DNA of 9,675 nucleotides, taken from contig UQXM01000066.1 of assembly GCA_900545035.1 (NCBI GenBank), forward strand, positions 1-9,675. Reading direction: 5' to 3'. Within the stretch, counting starts at the first letter, position 1. Every line of letters starts with the position of its first letter. The notes under the pieces were generated by a model. That model was not told where the DNA came from and made no database searches. It saw only the letters and a list, made by a program, of their open reading frames with translations. This stretch comes from an uncultured Fusobacterium sp. GTDB lineage: Bacteria; Fusobacteriota; Fusobacteriia; Fusobacteriales; Fusobacteriaceae. A program made the position numbers and the translations under genes. Positions 6,063 through 9,675 of the stretch are shown one piece after another.

Positions 6063-7601
6063 TTATTCAGTTACATATACATTTGTAAGATCTAAATATC
6101 CATTGTTTTTCATAATAAGATTATGAATATTTTTTCTCATTCCAAGATTTAGTTTTGGATAAAGAATAGTGTAGTGAGGAAGTTCTTCCTGCAATATCTC
6201 CTGAGCTTTTCCATAAAGCTCTTTTCTAATTTTAGGATCCATTGTTATTCTTGCTTTATCAAGAGTTTCATCTAAGTCTTTATTTATAAAAGCAGTCACA
6301 TTCATAGAACCTTTTATTTGTGAAGAATGGAAAAGAGGATACATAGTTTTATCGCAATCTCCATTGGCTGTATTCCAAGACATATAGAAAATAGGTTTTA
6401 CTTCATTTTCGTTTTCAATCATTTTTATATAAGTTGCCCATTGAAAAACTTTAATTTCAGTATTAATTCCTATTCCTCTTAACTGTTCTTGAATAATAAC
6501 GCAAGCATCAATTCTTGCAGAATCATCACTTACCCATAATTCAATATTGAAACCATTAGGGTATCCAGCTTCAGCTAAAAGTTCTTTTGCTTTAGCAGTA
6601 TTTAAATCATATTTTTTAGCATTGGGATTAAAATCTGTCATAGCAGGAGGAACTACAGAAGTTCCAGGTGTTGCAGAATCTCCATATATAGCTTGAGTAA
6701 TAGCATTATTATCTACAGCATAAGCTATAGCTTGTCTTACCCTCTTATCTTTCAGCAGCTCATTTTTAGTATCGAATCCAATAAACTGACTAGTAGGAGC
6801 TTCAACTTCTATATAATCTAAAGAGTTGTTGTTTTTAATAGATTTTAGGTCCATAACTCCCATATCTAAAGAGATGTCAGCTTCACCAGTTTCCAGCATA
6901 ATCATTCTGCTGTTATTTTCAGTTATAAATTTGATAACTACTTCTTTTAGCTTTGAAATAGTTCCATAGTAATCATCAAATCTTTCTATAGTAAGTTTGT
7001 TTCCTATATCCCATGATTTAAATTTGAATTGTCCAGTTCCTACAGGATTAGTAAGAAATACATCTTCTGAAGCTTCAACTAGTTTTTTATTCACTATTGA
7101 AGAATTTGTGATACTAAGTTGGTTTAAAAGACTTCCAAAAGGAGTATCTGTAGTTATTTTAATAGTATTTTCATCAATTACAGTTATCTCTTTTATAGGA
7201 GTGAAATTATATGCACATTGAGGAAGGCTTCTAGCTCTATCCAGAGAAAATTTTACATCTTCAGCAGTCATTATATCTCCATTGTGAAATTTTACACCTT
7301 TTTTCAAGTGAAATACTGTGTTTAAAGGATCAATTGATTCCCAGCTTTCTGCCAATCCAGGAAGAAGATTAAGATCTTTATCCATAGTTATTAAAGTATC
7401 AAACATAAGCTGAATTATTTTATTAGATACTGAATCTGTACTTTTTTGTGGGTCAAGAGTTTTGATTTCAGATTTTTGAGCAATAACTAGAGTATCTTTT
7501 AATTTAGTTTCTACTGAAGTTTCAGATTTTATAGCTTTTGTTCCTCCTAGTAATAAAGCACAAGTAAGTAAAAAAATTACAGCCAATAGTTTCTTTTTCA
7601 T
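6063..7601 (-). CDS. peptide-type ABC transporter substrate-binding protein (SBP family 5, DppA/OppA-like)
   Basis: Extracytoplasmic binding protein for peptides or a related ligand of the family 5 group (dipeptide, oligopeptide, glutathione, nickel). Start chosen at 7601 (512 residues) because GAGGGGG lies about 9 nt upstream and the protein then opens with a proper signal peptide (MKKKLLAVIFLLTCALLLGG); an in-frame ATG at 7655 would place polar residues before it. The family signature runs over about residues 84-121: AESW, then FHLKKGVKFHNGD and MTAEDVKFSLDRA. Length is normal for the family. The LLTC segment is a poor lipobox, so Sec signal peptidase cleavage near TKA is as likely as lipidation. 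No permease or ATPase gene is adjacent, so it must share a transporter encoded elsewhere. It has no evident promoter of its own and lies behind an intrinsic terminator and a Trp-rich leader peptide, so expression probably depends on antitermination. Confidence 0.93.
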   Translation of the reverse strand: MKKKLLAVIFLLTCALLLGGTKAIKSETSVETKLKDTLVIAQKSEIKTLDPQKSTDSVSNKIIQLMFDTLITMDKDLNLLPGLAESWESIDPLNTVFHLKKGVKFHNGDIMTAEDVKFSLDRARSLPQCAYNFTPIKEITVIDENTIKITTDTPFGSLLNQLSITNSSIVNKKLVEASEDVFLTNPVGTGQFKFKSWDIGNKLTIERFDDYYGTISKLKEVVIKFITENNSRMIMLETGEADISLDMGVMDLKSIKNNNSLDYIEVEAPTSQFIGFDTKNELLKDKRVRQAIAYAVDNNAITQAIYGDSATPGTSVVPPAMTDFNPNAKKYDLNTAKAKELLAEAGYPNGFNIELWVSDDSARIDACVIIQEQLRGIGINTEIKVFQWATYIKMIENENEVKPIFYMSWNTANGDCDKTMYPLFHSSQIKGSMNVTAFINKDLDETLDKARITMDPKIRKELYGKAQEILQEELPHYTILYPKLNLGMRKNIHNLIMKNNGYLDLTNVYVTE

Positions 7602-7643
7602 TTTTGTTTCCCCCTCTATATAGTTAAAAAGTTCTTTAAGAAT

Positions 7644-7672
7644 AAAAAAAAGCAACCTGGTTAGATTGCTTT
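7644..7672 (-). terminator. attenuator terminator ahead of the peptide-binding protein gene
   Basis: On the minus strand AAAGCAATCT (7663-7672) pairs with AGGTTGCTTT (7649-7658) across a 4-nt loop, a 10-bp stem with one G-U pair, followed at once by a T run (to 7644). It ends 42 nt before the SBP start codon, too close for an intervening promoter. It therefore controls SBP expression rather than ending an unrelated gene. Confidence 0.85.
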
Positions 7673-7691
7673 AAAAACAAGTGATATTTTA

Positions 7692-7744
7692 TATATATCA
7701 TGTGTGCTCCAAAAAACATGATATATAAATTATAATTTATATAT
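7692..7744 (-). repeat. two overlapping, mutually exclusive AT-rich inverted repeats in the leader
   Basis: An 11-bp perfect inverted repeat pairs 7692-7702 (TATATATCATG) with 7717-7727 across a 14-nt loop. A second, 11 bp per arm, pairs 7721-7731 with 7734-7744. They share 7721-7727, so only one can form at a time. They lie between the leader peptide and the terminator and would compact this spacer. Confidence 0.7.
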
Positions 7745-7763
7745 TCAAATATTTTAAAGGAGT

Positions 7764-7892
7764 TTACACAGAAGTATAAAAGTTATCAAAAGACGCAAGC
7801 TTATATCTAACATTAAAAATTTCTGTATGCAGTTTTTCTGTGCAGCTCCACCACCAATATTGGAATACAGAGTTTAAGTTAGATGCAGTCAT
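7764..7892 (-). CDS. 42-residue leader peptide with three consecutive tryptophan codons
   Basis: A short reading frame begins with ATG at 7892, 8 nt after a strong AAGGAGG (7901-7907), and encodes 42 residues with the block QYWWWSC (Trp codons at 13-15, nucleotides 7848-7856). It starts about 34 nt after the predicted transcription start and ends about 92 nt before the terminator arm. It has no signal peptide or recognisable domain. The Trp codons sit in the loop of a long hairpin whose 3' arm can instead pair with the terminator, which is the arrangement of an amino-acid-sensing leader peptide. An in-frame ATG 7 codons upstream (7913) overlaps the ribosome binding site and is less likely. 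An alternative is a small functional peptide, but the flanking RNA structure favours attenuation. Confidence 0.75.
   Translation of the reverse strand: MTASNLNSVFQYWWWSCTEKLHTEIFNVRYKLASFDNFYTSV
7805..7884 (-). promoter_or_regulatory. Trp-codon leader hairpin and antiterminator segment
   Basis: On the minus strand the 5' arm ATCTAACTTAAA (7873-7884) pairs with the 3' arm TTTAATGTTAGAT (7805-7817; one bulged base). It is extended by TCTGTAT (7865-7871) with ATACAGA (7822-7828), about 19 bp in all. The loop holds the Trp codons. The 3' arm segment GTTAGAT (7805-7811) is also complementary to ATCTAAC (7660-7666) overlapping the terminator 5' arm, and the adjoining GCTT pairs with AAGC there. 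Pairing 1:2 leaves the terminator free; pairing 2:3 destroys it. Confidence 0.7.
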
Positions 7893-7932
7893 ATTGATAA
7901 CCTCCTTTTTCATAGTTTTATTTCTTGTAATG

Positions 7933-7961
7933 AGTATATTCTAATTTTTTTTAAAAGTCAA
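7933..7961 (-). promoter_or_regulatory. sigma70-type promoter of the leader peptide-SBP transcript
   Basis: On the minus strand TTGACT (7956-7961) and TATACT (7933-7938) are separated by exactly 17 nt. The -35 box overlaps the pdxT stop codon (7958-7960), so the SBP unit begins where pdxT ends. No terminator separates them, so pdxS-pdxT transcripts may also read into the leader. Confidence 0.75.
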
Positions 7962-8536
7962 CTATTTTTTTGATTTTTTATAATATCTAAAAAATATTCA
8001 TGAACAGAAGTGTCATTAGTAAGCTCTGGGTGGAAAGATACAGCTAGCATATTTTTTTCTCTAACAGCAGTTATATTTCCATTTACAGTTGCCAGTATTT
8101 CTACTCCTTCTTTTATATTTTCTACATATGGGGCTCGTATAAATACCATTTTAACTTTTTTGTTGATACCTTTAAAATCTTCTTCTATTTCAAAACTTCC
8201 AAGTTGTCTGCCATAAGCATTTCTTTTCACTTCTATTCCCATAACTCCTAAATGTACAGTTTCACTGTTTGAAAGCTTCTCTGCAAGAAGTATCATACCA
8301 GAACAAGTTCCAAATACAGGAAGACCATTTTTTATTTTTTCTTTAAGAGGTTCAAGGATATTAAAATCTCTCAAAAGTTTTCCCATAGCAGTACTTTCAC
8401 CTCCTGGAAGAATTATACCATCTATATCTTCCAGCTGTTCTTTGGTCTTTACTAAACAGTTATCTACCTTTAGAGAATCAAGGATATTTTTATGCTCTAA
8501 GAAAGCTCCTTGAAGAGCTAAAATACCTATTTTCAT
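7958..8536 (-). CDS. pdxT: pyridoxal 5'-phosphate synthase glutaminase subunit PdxT
   Basis: Class I glutamine amidotransferase that hydrolyses glutamine and channels ammonia to PdxS in the DXP-independent vitamin B6 pathway; cytosolic. Starting at the ATG at 8536 (192 residues) the protein opens MKIGILALQGAF, the canonical PdxT N-terminus. It has GGEST (45-49), the nucleophile Cys78 in FGTCSGM, the RAPYVE substrate-side motif (134-139) and the His169/Glu171 dyad in SFHPEL. All catalytic residues are present and length is normal. A TTG 9 nt upstream extends the frame but would abut the ribosome binding site AGAGGT, so I reject it. The ATG lies 2 nt after the pdxS stop, typical of translational coupling of the two subunits. 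Its own stop codon overlaps the promoter of the next transcription unit. Confidence 0.97.
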   Translation of the reverse strand: MKIGILALQGAFLEHKNILDSLKVDNCLVKTKEQLEDIDGIILPGGESTAMGKLLRDFNILEPLKEKIKNGLPVFGTCSGMILLAEKLSNSETVHLGVMGIEVKRNAYGRQLGSFEIEEDFKGINKKVKMVFIRAPYVENIKEGVEILATVNGNITAVREKNMLAVSFHPELTNDTSVHEYFLDIIKNQKNS

Positions 8537-8538
8537 AA

Positions 8539-9414
8539 CTACCAACCTCTTTTAGCCATTTTTTCATCTTCTGTGAGAGAGTAAACATTAATTCCTACCA
8601 TTGCTTCTCCTAAATCTTCAGATATTTCAGCAAGAATTTTTGGATTGTTATAGTTAGTAACAGCTTTCACTATAGCAGCAGCTCTTTTTGCAGGATCACC
8701 AGACTTGAATATTCCAGATCCAACAAAGACACCATCACACCCAAGCTGCATCATAAGAGCAGCATCAGCAGGAGTTGCAACTCCACCAGCAGCAAAGTTA
8801 ACAACAGGAAGTTTTCCATTATCATGAACATATTTTACTAAGTCATAAGGAGCTTCTAATTCTTTTGCAATATGATAAAGTTCAGATTCAGGAGAAGATA
8901 CAACTTTTCTGATATCTTCATTTAATGTTCTCATATGTTTAACAGCTTCTATAACATCTCCAGTTCCTGGTTCTCCCTTAGTTCTTATCATACTTGCTCC
9001 CTCAGCTATTCTTCTAAGAGCTTCACCTAAATTTCTTGAACCACATACAAATGGAACTTTGAATAATGTTTTGTCAACATGGAATCTATCATCTGCAGGA
9101 GTAAGAACTTCACTTTCATCTATGTAATCTATTTCAAGAGCTTCAAGTATTTGAGCTTCTACAAAATGTCCTATTCTTACTTTAGCCATTACTGGAATAG
9201 AAACAGCAGCTTGTATTTCTTTTATCATTTTAGGGTCTGACATTCTTGCTACTCCACCATTTTTTCTTATATCAGCAGGAACTCTTTCAAGAGCCATTAC
9301 TGCACATGCACCAGCCTCTTCTGCTATTTTCGCTTCAGCAGCTGTAGTTACGTCCATTATTACTCCACCTTTTAACATTTGAGCTAGGTTTTTATTCAAA
9401 TCATATCTTGACAT
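8539..9414 (-). CDS. pdxS: pyridoxal 5'-phosphate synthase lyase subunit PdxS
   Basis: Synthase subunit that builds PLP from ribose 5-phosphate, glyceraldehyde 3-phosphate and ammonia supplied by PdxT; a TIM-barrel protein forming hexameric rings. The 291-residue length is standard. Key residues are Asp21 in VIMDV, the first Schiff-base lysine K78 in VMAKVRIGHF, the second lysine K146 in RTKGEPGTG, and the phosphate-binding loops FAAGGVATPAD (208-217) and GSGIFKSGDP (232-241). The C-terminus ends in KRGW as is usual. The start is secured by GGAGGT 6 nt before the ATG. It is the first gene of the pdxS-pdxT operon and diverges from a MocR-type regulator, the arrangement seen for PdxR-controlled pdxST. 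Its promoter has a good -10 (TATAAT, 9457-9462) but no recognisable -35, suggesting activator dependence. Confidence 0.98.
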   Translation of the reverse strand: MSRYDLNKNLAQMLKGGVIMDVTTAAEAKIAEEAGACAVMALERVPADIRKNGGVARMSDPKMIKEIQAAVSIPVMAKVRIGHFVEAQILEALEIDYIDESEVLTPADDRFHVDKTLFKVPFVCGSRNLGEALRRIAEGASMIRTKGEPGTGDVIEAVKHMRTLNEDIRKVVSSPESELYHIAKELEAPYDLVKYVHDNGKLPVVNFAAGGVATPADAALMMQLGCDGVFVGSGIFKSGDPAKRAAAIVKAVTNYNNPKILAEISEDLGEAMVGINVYSLTEDEKMAKRGW

Positions 9415-9435
9415 AGTCTTACCTCCATATATTCA

Positions 9436-9464
9436 TTGATTATTTTTTTGATTAATATTATAAT
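9436..9464 (+). promoter_or_regulatory. promoter of the divergent regulator gene (pdxR-like)
   Basis: TTGATT (9436-9441) and TATAAT (9459-9464) with a 17-nt spacer predict a start near 9471, leaving a leader of about 114 nt before the ATG at 9585. The -10 box overlaps the TATAAT used in the opposite direction for pdxS (9457-9462), so the two promoters compete for the same DNA. Confidence 0.5.
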
Positions 9465-9514
9465 AAGAGTATCGATACAATCTATTAAAAAATTAATTTT
9501 CTAGTAATAGTATC
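9464..9514. promoter_or_regulatory. candidate operator: direct repeat plus palindrome between pdxS and the regulator
   Basis: The decamer TAANAGTATC occurs twice in the same direction (9464-9473 and 9505-9514), 41 nt apart start to start, close to four helical turns. The first copy overlaps the perfect palindrome GTATCGATAC (9469-9478), which covers the predicted regulator transcription start. MocR-family regulators are known to use direct repeats, so these are plausible binding sites. This is inference from spacing and position. Confidence 0.45.
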
Positions 9515-9584
9515 ACATAAAATATGAAATTATTCAATTCTAAAAATCATTAAGTGTACCGTAACAATTTTTGATGGAGGAAAA

Positions 9585-9675
9585 ATGGAAATAGAGTTAT
9601 CTAGAGAGAATGGAGAAAAAATATATCTTCAGCTTTATTCTAAACTAAAAGAAATGATAGAAAATGGAGAGATAA
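9585..9675 (+). CDS. pdxR: GntR/MocR-family regulator, N-terminal fragment (probably PdxR)
   Basis: Only 30 codons are inside the window. The frame begins with ATG preceded by GGAGG 4 nt upstream. It reads MEIELSREN, then EKIYLQLYSKLKEMIENGEI, the typical first helix of a GntR winged helix-turn-helix (the YxQLY..L...I..G.I pattern). Position is the main clue to function: it diverges from pdxS across a region with overlapping promoters and repeats. In many bacteria a MocR protein (GntR DNA-binding domain fused to an aminotransferase-like PLP-binding domain) called PdxR senses PLP and controls pdxST. The aminotransferase-like part is outside the window, so PdxR is inferred and an ordinary GntR regulator is not excluded. 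Confidence 0.75.
   Translation, partial: MEIELSRENGEKIYLQLYSKLKEMIENGEI

Noticed and set aside
7602..7957. T-box or PLP-type riboswitch in the SBP leader
   Set aside because: No T-box consensus (GGTGGNACCGCG-like) or specifier-loop layout is present, and the leader peptide with segment pairing explains the structure better.
7953..7964. Twelve-base match AAAAGTCAACTA shared with the terminator arm at 5994-6005
   Set aside because: Both are explained independently, one by a terminator stem and the other by the pdxT 3' end plus a -35 box. There is no further similarity around them, so I treat it as coincidence.
8536..8545. Upstream TTG start for pdxT
   Set aside because: It would directly abut the AGAGGT ribosome binding site; the ATG at 8536 has proper spacing and gives the canonical MKIGILALQG N-terminus.
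1..9675. CRISPR array, insertion sequence or prophage
   Set aside because: No regularly spaced direct repeats, transposase, integrase or terminal inverted repeats were seen. The low-complexity Glu repeats at 3340-3690 are protein-level composition bias, not a DNA repeat array.

Overview
The window is AT-rich, with AGA-dominated arginine codons, purine-rich ribosome binding sites and protein sequences that look like Fusobacteriota (Fusobacterium or a close relative). This assignment rests on protein character and composition, not on a database search. Most genes are housekeeping. The less ordinary material is a short operon at 2499-5296 and a regulatory leader at 7644-7961.

Layout. Position 1-25 is the 5' end of a tRNA gene on the minus strand. 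A minus-strand pair follows: a cardiolipin synthase (837-2291) and, downstream, a small PHP-domain protein (69-825 plus stop). A divergent gap at 2292-2498 carries a good sigma70-type promoter for a plus-strand cluster. That cluster holds a degenerate SIR2-like protein (2499-3332), a very acidic protein with an unrecognised C-terminal domain (3326-4507), and a RelA/SpoT-like protein (4532-5296). The first two are probably one protein made by -1 ribosomal frameshifting at an in-frame A AAA AAG heptamer. The RelA/SpoT-like protein loses family similarity exactly where its EIQVRT motif should be. A cyclophilin (5339-5980) with a second, well-formed internal start follows, and a bidirectional terminator (5994-6046) closes the plus-strand run.

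The right half reads mainly on the minus strand. pdxS and pdxT (glutamine-dependent PLP synthase) are transcribed away from a partial GntR/MocR regulator, probably pdxR, across a 170-bp region that has overlapping promoters and a direct repeat. Immediately after pdxT, a promoter whose -35 box overlaps the pdxT stop codon drives a 42-codon leader peptide with three consecutive Trp codons. A long hairpin encloses these codons, an antiterminator segment can pair with the terminator arm, and an intrinsic terminator lies just before an oligopeptide-type ABC substrate-binding protein (6063-7601). This looks like a Trp-codon transcription attenuator controlling a peptide-uptake protein, and it is the clearest under-described element in the window.

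Genes left of about 5080 favour CTT for leucine and use C-ending codons freely. The cyclophilin to the right is dominated by TTA. Together with the broken RelA/SpoT domain this suggests a recombination or assembly junction near 5080.
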